64,000 nt of DNA from Kroppenstedtia eburnea (lineage in GTDB: Bacteria > Bacillota > Bacilli > Thermoactinomycetales > DSM-45169): positions 2,604,001 through 2,668,000 of the forward strand of contig NZ_CP048103.1 in NCBI RefSeq assembly GCF_013282215.1, given 5' to 3'. The notes beneath the pieces are model-generated. The model was not told where the DNA came from. It did no database searches and saw nothing but the letters and a program-made list of their open reading frames with translations. Position 1 is the stretch's first letter; the number at the start of each line of letters is the position of its first letter. Below, in pieces: positions 52,576 to 61,459 of the stretch. Both the position numbers and the translations under genes were made by a program.

Positions 52576-53382
52576 GTGGACTTACATAAAGATGCAATCG
52601 AAGTGCTGCGCCAAACGAGTCGGACCTTCTTCATCCCCATCAGTCGCCTGCCCGCGGAACTGAAAGAGGCTGTTGCGGCTTCTTACCTCTGTATGAGAGC
52701 CATCGACGAAATCGAGGACCACCCCCGACTCCCTTCCGAACCCAAGGTGAGCCTGCTCAGATCCATCGGCAAAATCCTGCGAAAACCCTTCAACGATCAA
52801 GAGCTGGCCACAGTTCTTCAACCCTATAAAAATTTTCTTCCGGAAGTCACTCTACGAATGGCGGATTGGGTGAAAATGATTCCCTCGGCCATTCAGCAAA
52901 ACATCCTTCGCTCCACTGCAACGATGGCTGAAGGAATGGCTGAATGGGTCTCTAAAAAATGGAACGTGCATACAAAAGAAGAATTGGATCAATACACCTA
53001 CTATGTTGCAGGTCTGGTCGGTGTATTGCTCAACGATCTCTGGAAGTGGTACGACGGCACCGATGCCGATCAAGATCTGGCTGTCGCCTATGGCCGGGGG
53101 TTGCAAGCCGTCAACATTCTCCGCAATCGGGAGGAGGATCTTTCCCGCGGTGTCGATTTCTTTCCCGACGGCTGGGGAGTCGATGAGATGTTTGCCTACG
53201 CCCGTCATCACCTGGCCCAGGCGGATATCTACACGGACAGCATTCAATCCCCGCCGGTTCTCGACTTTTGCAAGATCCCGCTGGTCCTCGCCCACGGGAC
53301 CCTTCAAGCCATGGAAGAGGGTGCAGAAAAACTGAGCAGAGCCGAAGTGACTCAATTGGTGGAGAAGGCAACCGGGGAGTAA
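52576..53382 (+). CDS. Squalene/phytoene synthase family protein
   Basis: 268 aa trans-isoprenyl synthase that joins two prenyl diphosphates head to head. The family's two Asp-rich sites are present: first RAIDEIEDH near residue 42 (DxxxD as DEIED) and second LQAVNILRNREED near 180 (NREED). FDGWG-like FFPDGWG follows. The first motif is DEIED rather than DELVD, so the exact product (squalene, dehydrosqualene or other) is open. GTG start with GGAGGTG. Alone, without desaturase or cyclase genes nearby. Confidence 0.85.
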   Translation: MDLHKDAIEVLRQTSRTFFIPISRLPAELKEAVAASYLCMRAIDEIEDHPRLPSEPKVSLLRSIGKILRKPFNDQELATVLQPYKNFLPEVTLRMADWVKMIPSAIQQNILRSTATMAEGMAEWVSKKWNVHTKEELDQYTYYVAGLVGVLLNDLWKWYDGTDADQDLAVAYGRGLQAVNILRNREEDLSRGVDFFPDGWGVDEMFAYARHHLAQADIYTDSIQSPPVLDFCKIPLVLAHGTLQAMEEGAEKLSRAEVTQLVEKATGE

Positions 53383-53403
53383 GCCGGAAGCCCACTGTTT
53401 GCA

Positions 53404-53440
53404 AAAAGAAACCGCCCACAGGACGGTTTCTTTCTTTTTG
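53404..53440. terminator. Terminator between squalene synthase-like gene and nhaC-type gene
   Basis: GAAACCG-CCCACAGGA-CGGTTTC followed by TTTCTTTTT on the plus strand; an A-rich start gives a weaker minus-strand T tract. Confidence 0.8.
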
Positions 53441-53441
53441 G

Positions 53442-54935
53442 TTAAGCCGTTGCGGTTCTTTTTTTCAGGAACAGGAGAATGACCACCAGAAGAACTGTGG
53501 ACATCGCCAGGCCCAGCCACACCTGGTGCGAAAAACCGTAGACCAAATACCCGACCCCGGCAGTTCCCGCCGCCAGCAAAGCATAGGGCAGCTGTGTGCG
53601 GACGTGATCGATGTGTTCGCATTGCGCACCGGCGGAAGAGAGGATCGTCGTATCGGAAATCGGCGAGCAATGGTCGCCAAACACAGCCCCGGCCAAGACA
53701 GCACCGATAAAGGGAAGCACCCAATCCGGTGAGAATTGCCCGGCGACAGCGGCACCGATGGGAATCATAATCGCAAAGGTACCCCAGGAGGTTCCCGTGG
53801 CAAAGGCCATGGTCCCGGCGATCACGAACAGCGCCACCGGCATCACTTCCACCGGCAGATTGGCCGCTTTCACCAACCCGGCCAAATACTCACCGGTACC
53901 CAGTTTATTCACGATCTCACCGATCGACCAAGCTAAAATCAGGATCACCACCGCACCGAGCATACTTTCCATCCCCTTGGAAAAAGTGGGGAGAAAATCT
54001 TTTGCCCGTACCCGTTTACGGGGAATATAAAGAATGGCGGCAAAAATAACGGAGATGACACCGGCATAAAGGAGGGAGATCATCACATTGGCATCGCCCA
54101 AAGCTTGAACGACATCTTTATTCTTTGTGAAATAGCCCCCCGTCTGCAAGATGAAAAAGAGGGACGCTCCGATCAGGACCGCCAGGGGAAGCACCAGGTC
54201 CACGGCACGATTGCCCGGGTCCTCCGTTTCCACCCGGTCTTGGCGGACCTGCTGCATCGCTTTTTGCTCGTGCTTTTTCATCGGTCCGATATCCATCCGG
54301 AGCCAAATCGTCAGCAACAGCAACAGAAGCGCCATGATGGCATAGTAGTTGGCAGGAATCAATGAAATAAAAGCAGTCATCGGAGTCAATCCCACATCGT
54401 ATTGTTCGATGGGTTTGGCGATCTGTGACATCAAATAGGCACCCCAACTGGAGAGGGGGACCAAAATGCAGATCGGGGCCGCCGTCGAATCCAGGATATA
54501 AGCCAGTTTGGCCCGGGACACCCCTTGCCGGTCCGTGATGGGGCGTGCAATTTGCCCCACAGCCAAGCAATTGAAATAATCATCAATAAAGACGGCACAT
54601 CCGGAGATGAAGGGCACCATTTGGGCGCCCGAGCGCGATTTCACCTTGGATATGGCCCAGCGACCAAACCCTTCCGCACCCCCCGATGCGCCCACGAGGG
54701 CCGTCAATCCTCCCAAAACCAGCAGAAACATAATATTGGGGACAGCCCAATCCGGATCGGCAACTTGTGCAAAAACGACTTGAAAGGAATCGGTCAACCC
54801 TTTGCTCACCGAAAAGTCGGCCAAGATCAAACTGCCACTGACTATGCCGAGAGACAGGGACAGAATCACTTCACGGGTCAACAGCGCCGCTCCGATGGCA
54901 ATCAACGGCGGGAGTAAGGACAGCCAAGTCTCCAC
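53442..54935 (-). CDS. Na+/H+ antiporter NhaC family protein
   Basis: 497 aa integral membrane antiporter, about 12 helices. Start set at GTG 54935 (MVETWLSLLPPLIAIGAALL-like), 9 bases after AAAGGGGAG; an upstream in-frame GTG has no ribosome site. Conserved family segments: VFIDDYFNCLAVGQIARPITDR, DSTAAPICILVPLSSWG, GTSWGTFAIMIPIG, GDHCSPISDTTILSSAGAQCEHIDHVRTQLPYAL. Used for sodium export or amino-acid/malate-type exchange in relatives. Monocistronic, convergent with the squalene synthase-like gene. Confidence 0.9.
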   Translation of the reverse strand: METWLSLLPPLIAIGAALLTREVILSLSLGIVSGSLILADFSVSKGLTDSFQVVFAQVADPDWAVPNIMFLLVLGGLTALVGASGGAEGFGRWAISKVKSRSGAQMVPFISGCAVFIDDYFNCLAVGQIARPITDRQGVSRAKLAYILDSTAAPICILVPLSSWGAYLMSQIAKPIEQYDVGLTPMTAFISLIPANYYAIMALLLLLLTIWLRMDIGPMKKHEQKAMQQVRQDRVETEDPGNRAVDLVLPLAVLIGASLFFILQTGGYFTKNKDVVQALGDANVMISLLYAGVISVIFAAILYIPRKRVRAKDFLPTFSKGMESMLGAVVILILAWSIGEIVNKLGTGEYLAGLVKAANLPVEVMPVALFVIAGTMAFATGTSWGTFAIMIPIGAAVAGQFSPDWVLPFIGAVLAGAVFGDHCSPISDTTILSSAGAQCEHIDHVRTQLPYALLAAGTAGVGYLVYGFSHQVWLGLAMSTVLLVVILLFLKKRTATA

Positions 54936-55200
54936 AAACAGGTTCTCCCCTTTCCATTTCACAGGATGATGTATTTTTAATCATACCATTGTCGGATACA
55001 CCATCAAATCAATTGAATCAAATGTAATAAACCACCATAAACCGAAATTCCTTAAGCCAGGTTTCCGCCAAAGGAATACGTCATCCACGTTCTGATCCAA
55101 GCGGGGAAAGTCCCTTTTTTTATCCCCGGAATATTCAGCAACAGGCAGTCATCTGTAGTATGATAAGTAAGATCCTATGACAAAGAGAGAGGGATAACCG

Positions 55201-55410
55201 ATGAATGAAAAGCATGCAGACCAGGAGTTCAGTCAAGACCATCGCTTGCACATCTTGCAGGAAGCTCAGCTGGAATGCACGATCATCACTGTGAATGGAA
55301 TTCATATCAAGGGAACTGTCCAATCATTCGATAAATATGTCGTCTTGATCCGCACACACTCCGGAAATCAGAGTATGGTCTATAAACATGCAATCTCCAC
55401 GATCAAATAG
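55201..55410 (+). CDS. hfq: RNA chaperone Hfq
   Basis: 69 aa, short Gram-positive type. Sm1 motif in LECTIITVNGIHIKGTVQSFDKYVVLI and Sm2 motif in MVYKHAISTIK (the YKH that binds U-rich RNA). ATG after GAGAGGG. Hexameric RNA-binding protein. In Bacillus it follows miaA; here it stands alone, with its own terminator. Confidence 0.95.
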   Translation: MNEKHADQEFSQDHRLHILQEAQLECTIITVNGIHIKGTVQSFDKYVVLIRTHSGNQSMVYKHAISTIK

Positions 55411-55512
55411 AAGAACTTCCTATATGCCATTTCCGACATGGGCGAAGTCCCTGATTTCAGAGAATTGAAATACAACGCTCCCACAACCCCGGAGCCGACG
55501 GATGTATATGAC

Positions 55513-55572
55513 AAAAAATCCGGCGACTTTTCCCAATGCTTTGGAAAAAAGTCGCCGGATTAACGTTTTTTT
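55513..55572. terminator. Strong terminator between hfq and regulator-peptide pair 2
   Basis: AATCCGGCGACTTTT stem with its complement, A-run before and TTTTTTTT after; works for both directions. Confidence 0.85.
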
Positions 55573-55613
55573 TCATTTCTTAACTTAGATCATGAGTAGA
55601 AGCAAAGGTACTG

Positions 55614-55742
55614 TTAAGTATGACCGGGAACATTGGTCAGGGCTTCTTCTGATGATTGGGATAACACATCGGGGGTCTCAGTAAAAGCAAAAAAACTGAA
55701 CATAATTACCAAGGCCAGAGAACACCTAATCCATCTCGTCAA
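55614..55742 (-). CDS. Small secreted signalling peptide precursor 2 (Phr-like), overlaps regulator stop
   Basis: 42-codon ORF in another frame, from TTG 55742 lying 17 bases inside the regulator gene, with GGTGA 5 bases upstream. Product: basic MTRWIRCS, hydrophobic LALVIMFSFFAFT (residues 9-21), then polar TPDVLSQSSEEAL ending TNVPGHT. Same geometry as the gene at 2776-2901: overlap with an XRE-TPR gene, export signal, short polar tail. Probably the pre-signal read by the adjacent regulator. An internal ATG (residue 14) would lose the export signal. Confidence 0.65.
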   Translation of the reverse strand: MTRWIRCSLALVIMFSFFAFTETPDVLSQSSEEALTNVPGHT

Positions 55743-57060
55743 AAAAATCACCATCCTTGTCCTTTAGTAGCCTTTTCACTTGATACATATTCAGCATACA
55801 TTTCTGAAATTCCTTCTCGTCTAACGAATGCCAGCATTCGGCCAGTTTAAACAGAAGCTTGTATTCTCTTCGCTGTAGTGTATGCTTTTGTGCAAAATCG
55901 AGAGCACGTTGATAGTATTCGATGGCCTCTCTGATTTCATTATTTTTCTTCAAGAGATCACCCATCACCATTAGAGCATAGGTGAGCTGGGAAAGGTCAT
56001 TTTGGTTCTCTGCACATGTAATGGCTTGTCTGATGGCTTCTTTTGCTTCGGAATCTTTATTCTGATGAACATATAGAACGCCCAGTTTCGCAAATGTAGT
56101 CGATAATGTCCTCTGATCGGATAGTATATCCTTGGCACTGAGGGCCGTGTCAAAACAAGATTCTGCAATGTCCAACTCATTCTGGGACGTGTATATGCAC
56201 CCCAGCATTGTCCAAAAATCAAAGATGTATTTGGAGTGATTGTTTTTTACAGCAAGATCCAAACCTTGTTTTGCGTATTTTAAGGCTTCATTGTCTCCCC
56301 CGGTTTTTCGGTGAAATTCAGCCCGTAGCCAGTAGAAAGTCAGCTGAGTCTCTACTTCCTCCACCTCATGCAGTGAATCCCACACCTCTTCTATGACACG
56401 GATTCCTGCATGTATATCCCCAAGCTTATCGAGATATACAGCCTTGTTGCGGTATATCACAAATCGAACATACTGCCGATCCCCATTATCCTTAAATGCT
56501 CCCCAGGCGCTGTTAGTGAACTGTATCGCGCCCTCCAGATCATTTTGCATGTATGCACAAATGCCCAACTCACAAAAGCTGGCGGCTTCAATGTTTTTAT
56601 CATTGTTGGAAGAATGCTGATTTGCAAGTTTGATCGCATTGTAATAAGCCCGCTCTGCCCGTTTGAGGTTCCCCTTTTTAACGAAGCATTTACCTTTCAA
56701 ATAAGCGGCAGTCGCAGCTAATGGATGGTTGTCCTCCAAATTCAAATGTTCAATCTTGTCCATCGCTTTGTCATACTGTTTCAGTTTCCACAGGGACTCC
56801 ACCATTTCAAGTTCCAATTCAACATTGCGGAGCTCGTTCTCTTCTTCCATTAACAAAAATGGAATTTGGCTGGTTTCGATTTTTAACTTGTCCAATAGGT
56901 ACAGGGCCTTATCCATGCTGACATGGGGTACGCCACGTTCGATGTTGCTGATCGTTGCGGGAGAAATATTGTTATCAGCTAAATCTTCCAAGCGGAGTCC
57001 TCTTTGCTTGCGTATCTTCCGAATAATTTCGCCTATTTCCTGAAGTTCGACCGTTTTCAT
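55726..57060 (-). CDS. XRE-family regulator with C-terminal TPR domain (RRNPP type), second copy
   Basis: 444 aa from ATG 57060 (MKTVELQEIGEIIRKIRKQRG), 6 bases after GGAAGGTGG. Helix-turn-helix nearly identical to the first regulator (RLEDLADNNISPATISNIERGVPHV), so both may bind similar operators. TPR repeats follow (CELGICAYMQNDLEGAIQF, FYWLRAEFHRKTGG, FAKLGVLYVHQNKDSEA). Its end overlaps the peptide gene. The TPR part is more diverged than the DNA-binding part, as expected if each copy reads its own peptide. Confidence 0.9.
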   Translation of the reverse strand: MKTVELQEIGEIIRKIRKQRGLRLEDLADNNISPATISNIERGVPHVSMDKALYLLDKLKIETSQIPFLLMEEENELRNVELELEMVESLWKLKQYDKAMDKIEHLNLEDNHPLAATAAYLKGKCFVKKGNLKRAERAYYNAIKLANQHSSNNDKNIEAASFCELGICAYMQNDLEGAIQFTNSAWGAFKDNGDRQYVRFVIYRNKAVYLDKLGDIHAGIRVIEEVWDSLHEVEEVETQLTFYWLRAEFHRKTGGDNEALKYAKQGLDLAVKNNHSKYIFDFWTMLGCIYTSQNELDIAESCFDTALSAKDILSDQRTLSTTFAKLGVLYVHQNKDSEAKEAIRQAITCAENQNDLSQLTYALMVMGDLLKKNNEIREAIEYYQRALDFAQKHTLQRREYKLLFKLAECWHSLDEKEFQKCMLNMYQVKRLLKDKDGDFFDEMD

Positions 57061-57299
57061 AACATACCACCTTCCCCTTGAGTTAAGTTCCACTCTCATT
57101 CTACTTCCATCTGACGATAATTGGAATATCCTATATCAGAATAATAGGGAAAAATTTATACTCTTGACCACCTCTTAGGGAGGTACCACCAATAGGGAAG
57201 CACCCACGTTATCAAAAGAGCAAGACCATCTAACCTAAGAGGACCTTTCAGTAAGTAACAAATAGAATATCTGTTATCAACGGCCATTCGATATATATA

Positions 57300-57333
57300 A
57301 AAGACCTTGGCCTGTTTGGGACCAAGGTCTGCC
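57300..57333 (-). terminator. Terminator of pglZ
   Basis: Minus strand AGACCTTGG-TCCCAAACAGG-CCAAGGTCT then TTTATATAT. Confidence 0.8.
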
Positions 57334-57342
57334 CTCTTCATT

Positions 57343-59886
57343 TTAAACATCATACACCCGCAGCTCAAAGGGTTCCTCCACGTACAGCTCGATCTTCGCA
57401 CCGGTGACGTCTTCCAACCGCAGGATGCAGGGTTTCCCTGCGAAGTCCCTTCCTTCAATCAAGGTGAAGGTGGTCTCGGTGTGGCGATCGGGTGCTTCCC
57501 GGTCGCTGTCGAAGACGAGGGTGACTTCATTGGAGATCCGTTCGTCCCCTTTGTAAAAGGCGGCCCGGAGATGGCGGGGGCGGAAGTCCCGGGAGACCTT
57601 CTGTTCCTGGAAAAAGAGGGCATTAAACTGGTAGTGGGTGATCACCTTAGAGCGCATGGCCACCCGGACATCGACATACGCTTCCTCCCTCTTCCGTCCC
57701 CGGCCGTGAATTTCCCGGTATTGGATCACCGGTACCACCACCTCCTGAGGCATGGCCCCGCCGTGGACAAACTTCATCCCGCCCCCAGCTTTGAAGCGGT
57801 TCAGTCCCCCCGCCACCACTGCCTCCAGATCGAGGTTCAAATAATCGAGGGAGACACGTTGGGCCCCGGGGGTCACCGTCAAATCCCGACCGATGGCAAA
57901 ACGGCGGTGTTGCTCCATGACCTTGCCCTCCACCCGGTCGGCCAACCGGTCCGCCTCCAACGGAGAGTGCTGGTACAAAAACCCGTGGTCAGCGGTGATG
58001 AAGATCCGCTTGGCACTGAAGGTACCGGTCAGTTTGCCCACGACGCGTTCCAGTTCCTCAATCGCTTGCTGAACATCGTCAAAGGTGTAGGTCTCCGTCA
58101 CCTGCTGATCTCCGGTGGCATCGATCCGGTTGTGATACAGATAGACCACCCGCCGCCCCCGGATTGCCTCCAGCCCTTTCTCCTTCCCCAGCTGGATCCA
58201 ATCATCCAGGCGGAAAGCCACCCCGTCGGGAACCGCCTGTTGCAGAATTTTCTCCCGGGTGCTCACACCTGTGGCCGGAAGCTCTTCCACATAGACCGTG
58301 CCCTGTTCATCGATCCGGGTCACCTTTCCCGGGAGCAACGCTCCCATACCCAGCCGGGTGTAAGACGGCAGGGTGGCTTGCATCGGTTCCAGAGACACCT
58401 CCGCGTTCAGACGCTGGCCCAGTTTTTCAAACAGCTCCGCCCCCGCTTCATAACGGAGAGCGTCAGAGATGATGACAAAAATCCGCTCTGTGGTCTTCTC
58501 CACCAGAGGGGCGATCCGCTCCCGGAAAAAAGCCGACTGCTGCAACACCCCGTTGATGGGCCAACGTGCGGCCAATTCCCGGGTCATCATCCGATCGGTG
58601 TAGTCGGCCAGATCCGGCAAAAACTCCTCCTCCACCCACCGGGTCAAATGATCCCGAAGGGGGGTCAGTTCATCAGGCATCCCCGCCTGATTGTAGATCC
58701 ACATCAGTTTACGGTAGATCTGATCAATTTTGTAGTCGTGTTCCGTATAGGCCCGGATCCAATCCCGGCCCTTCAATCGGTAGTGGGCCTTATGGGCCTT
58801 TTCTTTGTACAGAGTGAGGGAGAGGGCATGGGAGAAGAAACTGTAAGCGTTACGAATCCGTTTTTCCTCTGCCCAATATCCGGACAAACGTTGATCGATC
58901 ATCTGATCCAGGCCGAGTCCGCTCACACGGTGGTAAAGTAACAGGTCCTGGAGGTTCTCCAGCACCACCTCGTCCGTCAGCGGAAAGGTGAGGCAGTCCA
59001 CCAAGCGGTCCAGGGGAAGCTCCCTCAACTTCCCGTACAGACCCCAATCCGATTCCAGTTGCTGCACCAGGGGTTTGAGAACCTTGCGGCCCCGCTCTTC
59101 CCGCAACCAATCTTCCAGAAACACATAACAAGTGTTGGGCAGCCGCGTCTCATACCGGGGCAGAATCACTTCCGTCTCCGGTGCGCAGGTGACGGCATGA
59201 CACCAGACCATGGTGGCGAAAACCTCTTTCAAGGAGGGAGACTCGGTCTCCCTCAACCCGAAGTGGGTGTAGATCCATAAATAAAAATCCTCGAGAGGGG
59301 CAAATTTCCCGATGCGGATCAAGGCCTGATTGCTCTCTTCCTTCAGCCCCTCCCCGATAACAGCACGAAACACATCCATCGGCTGGGCACTGTTGGCCTG
59401 GGCCAACACAGCAAAGACCGCCGCCTTCCAATCCCCTTCCTTGCCCTGCAAGGGCAGCAGCCGTCGGAACTTTTCTTTCCGCCGTTTTTCCCGGAAAAAC
59501 AGCTTGTACCGCTGTAGGAACGAACGGGCCCGGTTGAGGTCCAGGCCCAGCTCCTCCGCCAGCAGGGCGGTCTCATCGGTTTTAAATTCCGCGGAATACA
59601 GAAGGATGTCCAACAACATGTTCCGCTCCGGTTCCGGTCTGGCAAAGGGAGCGTAAAGGAGAAAGGAAGTCTCCCGTTGCTCCACTTCCAGAAGGTATTT
59701 GATCTGAAAAGCGTTGTCTTCCCTCAATTCCCGAACCTGGATTCCCTCTCCCTTCAGAGTGTCCCGGATCTCCCCCAGTTCCCGCCCATCGGCATCTTCG
59801 TCATACCAGAATACGATCCCCCGCTTCAGGGGGGAGCGTTGTTTTTCCCGTTCAAACAACTCCAGCAATTTGTTGACCAGCTCCAC
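57343..59886 (-). CDS. pglZ: BREX-type phosphatase PglZ (orphan)
   Basis: 847 aa. N-terminal PglZ segment (VNKLLELFEREKQ...GIVFWYDEDADGRELGEI), long helical middle, alkaline-phosphatase-like core with VIISDALRYEAG near residue 469 and FITADHGFLYQHS near 630, C-terminal beta domain. GTG 59886 chosen because the protein then starts as family members do; the open frame begins 33 codons earlier. PglZ is the constant protein of BREX phage-defence islands, which also need BrxC/PglY, PglX, BrxA and BrxB. None of those is present on either side within the window, so this is a remnant or acts with unlinked parts. Confidence 0.88.
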   Translation of the reverse strand: MELVNKLLELFEREKQRSPLKRGIVFWYDEDADGRELGEIRDTLKGEGIQVRELREDNAFQIKYLLEVEQRETSFLLYAPFARPEPERNMLLDILLYSAEFKTDETALLAEELGLDLNRARSFLQRYKLFFREKRRKEKFRRLLPLQGKEGDWKAAVFAVLAQANSAQPMDVFRAVIGEGLKEESNQALIRIGKFAPLEDFYLWIYTHFGLRETESPSLKEVFATMVWCHAVTCAPETEVILPRYETRLPNTCYVFLEDWLREERGRKVLKPLVQQLESDWGLYGKLRELPLDRLVDCLTFPLTDEVVLENLQDLLLYHRVSGLGLDQMIDQRLSGYWAEEKRIRNAYSFFSHALSLTLYKEKAHKAHYRLKGRDWIRAYTEHDYKIDQIYRKLMWIYNQAGMPDELTPLRDHLTRWVEEEFLPDLADYTDRMMTRELAARWPINGVLQQSAFFRERIAPLVEKTTERIFVIISDALRYEAGAELFEKLGQRLNAEVSLEPMQATLPSYTRLGMGALLPGKVTRIDEQGTVYVEELPATGVSTREKILQQAVPDGVAFRLDDWIQLGKEKGLEAIRGRRVVYLYHNRIDATGDQQVTETYTFDDVQQAIEELERVVGKLTGTFSAKRIFITADHGFLYQHSPLEADRLADRVEGKVMEQHRRFAIGRDLTVTPGAQRVSLDYLNLDLEAVVAGGLNRFKAGGGMKFVHGGAMPQEVVVPVIQYREIHGRGRKREEAYVDVRVAMRSKVITHYQFNALFFQEQKVSRDFRPRHLRAAFYKGDERISNEVTLVFDSDREAPDRHTETTFTLIEGRDFAGKPCILRLEDVTGAKIELYVEEPFELRVYDV

Positions 59887-59954
59887 ACTTCCACCCGCTT
59901 TCCCCGTCACTGAACCTTCATCCGATCGAGGCTTCCTCCGAATGTAAAGTATAA

Positions 59955-59986
59955 CAAAAAAGGATGAGCAGCGGCGGCTGCTCATC
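59955..59986 (-). terminator. Terminator after the PIN toxin gene (duplicated hairpin A)
   Basis: Minus strand GATGAGCAGC-CGCC-GCTGCTCATC followed by CTTTTTTG. The same stem recurs at 60826-60856. Confidence 0.8.
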
Positions 59987-60021
59987 GGTCAGTCAGAATT
60001 TTATACAGATCCCTATCTCTA

Positions 60022-60447
60022 CTACTCTTCGGATTCAAAAAACCGAAGGAACTCACCTGGTGTATAGATTGCAAAATATTCCTGTATCTCAGGGCTTTTA
60101 AAGTCCTTATCACCGGTAACAATCAGATCCGGCTGACTGATAACCGCTGACGCCAATATCGGTAGATCATTTTCATCCCGGATCTGAGGGAGATCCAATT
60201 GAGAAAAATCCTCGGGAGTATAGACCAGTTCAAAAGACATCTGGGATAACTGACGATCCCAGAAACCCAGTTGATCGGGGAATTTCTTCGCCACGACGCG
60301 GGATGTTTCCGAAATGATGAAGGTCGAAAGGACCAATCGATGCTTCTCCAGAATCGTTTCAAGAAATTTTCGGGATTCGCCGCGAAATAACATCGCGGAG
60401 ATCAGCGCGCTGGTGTCAACGAGGACGCGAAATTGATTTTCGCTCAT
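60022..60447 (-). CDS. PIN domain ribonuclease toxin (VapC-like)
   Basis: 141 aa. PIN fold with the acidic residues of the Mg site: FRVLVDTSALISAM (D near 10), STFIISETSRVV (E near 48), DENDLPILASAVISQPDLIVTGDKDF (three Asp). Toxin cutting tRNA or rRNA in the family. Overlaps the upstream AbrB-type antitoxin gene by 32 bases. Confidence 0.85.
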   Translation of the reverse strand: MSENQFRVLVDTSALISAMLFRGESRKFLETILEKHRLVLSTFIISETSRVVAKKFPDQLGFWDRQLSQMSFELVYTPEDFSQLDLPQIRDENDLPILASAVISQPDLIVTGDKDFKSPEIQEYFAIYTPGEFLRFFESEE

Positions 60448-60694
60448 CGAGCAACTCCTTGCGCACCTCTTTGATACTTTGCATGATCTCTTCCTCCGTG
60501 CAGCCTTTTTCCTCCGTTACCCGGCTCAGTTCATCCGCCAATTCGCGGAAAGCCTTCAGGCTGGCTTTGGTGAAGAGGATTTTTCCATCTTCTTCGATGA
60601 ATGCAACCTTGTCTCCCTCACGGATCTGCAACTTTTCCCGAATGGACTTTGGTATCACCACTTGCCCCTTTGTCGAAACGCGAGAAACTTCCAT
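60416..60694 (-). CDS. AbrB/SpoVT-type antitoxin of PIN toxin module
   Basis: 92 aa. N-terminal swapped-hairpin DNA-binding domain (VSRVSTKGQVVIPKSIREKLQIREGDKVAFIEEDG) and a helical toxin-binding tail (AFRELADELSRVTEEKGCTEEEIMQSIKEVRKEL). ATG 60694 after GGAGGT. Autoregulated antitoxin; first gene of the module. Confidence 0.88.
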   Translation of the reverse strand: MEVSRVSTKGQVVIPKSIREKLQIREGDKVAFIEEDGKILFTKASLKAFRELADELSRVTEEKGCTEEEIMQSIKEVRKELLDERKSISRPR

Positions 60695-60825
60695 CAAATC
60701 TTACCTCCTTTGTTTCTCTTACACCTATTATATCCATCTCATCCAAAAAAACAAAAGATGAATTCTAATGAACTCTTCAAATGCCCGACATCACTATTAA
60801 ACGACTAGACGGGGTTTCCCGAGCG

Positions 60826-60856
60826 TAAAAAAGATGAGCAGCCGTCGCTGCTCATC
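60826..60856 (-). terminator. Hairpin upstream of the toxin-antitoxin module (duplicated hairpin B)
   Basis: Minus strand GATGAGCAGC-GACG-GCTGCTCATC followed by TTTTTTAC; same stem as 59955-59986. No supported gene ends just upstream of it on that strand. Confidence 0.75.
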
Positions 60857-60870
60857 AGAGGGTTAGGATC

Positions 60871-61449
60871 GTTCGGTGTCCCCCTCACGTGGATACTTGC
60901 ATGTAAAGCCGCAGGATCTTGGCCTACCACTGACTGTATAACGGATAACCCTGGCCAAAAATGGACAGGAACATACGATCGCTGGGTGCACCGGCATAAT
61001 CAGATGAACCCAGGGATGTTGATTAACCAGGAAAAGTGTTCTGGGTTTCCCGGTCGGTTTACATTTGTCAATAAATTGGGTATCATGAACATAGATTGAC
61101 ACTCCACACGCCTTAAGGCGTTGGATTTACCACAGGCACTTCCTCCGGTCGCTTGGGTAATCTCCGGCAACCCGAAGAAATGGACCAAGCGATCCCCGTG
61201 TGCCCCACGGTTAAAAAACGGAGTTTAGTTGCCATGTCTCAGGCTGGAATGATCGCTTGGTTTTCGCATTTCATCCCAGCCATGAAGGTACGCATCGCAT
61301 TTTACATGCAAGACGATTGGCTTGCACAACCCCATATGCTATCCACTTTTCAAAGAGCAACTAAGCTTAGTGTAACAATAGAACGCATGTTTGTAAATGA
61401 CTTTTCAGAATTTGTCGTTCTAAGTATCCCCACAAGAGGGACACCGAAC
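60871..61449. mobile_element. Inverted-repeat-bounded relic, no intact transposase
   Basis: Bases 60871-60898 (GTTCGGTGTCCCCCTC...GTGGATACTT) and the complement of 61422-61449 (GTTCGGTGTCCCTCTT...GGGGATACTT) form a 27-28 bp inverted repeat around 579 bp. Between them are only short broken frames; one, minus strand near 61000-61188, ends like a worn transposase tail but cannot be assigned. Size and ends suit a non-autonomous or decayed insertion element. Confidence 0.45.
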
Positions 61450-61459
61450 GACGCTCGCT

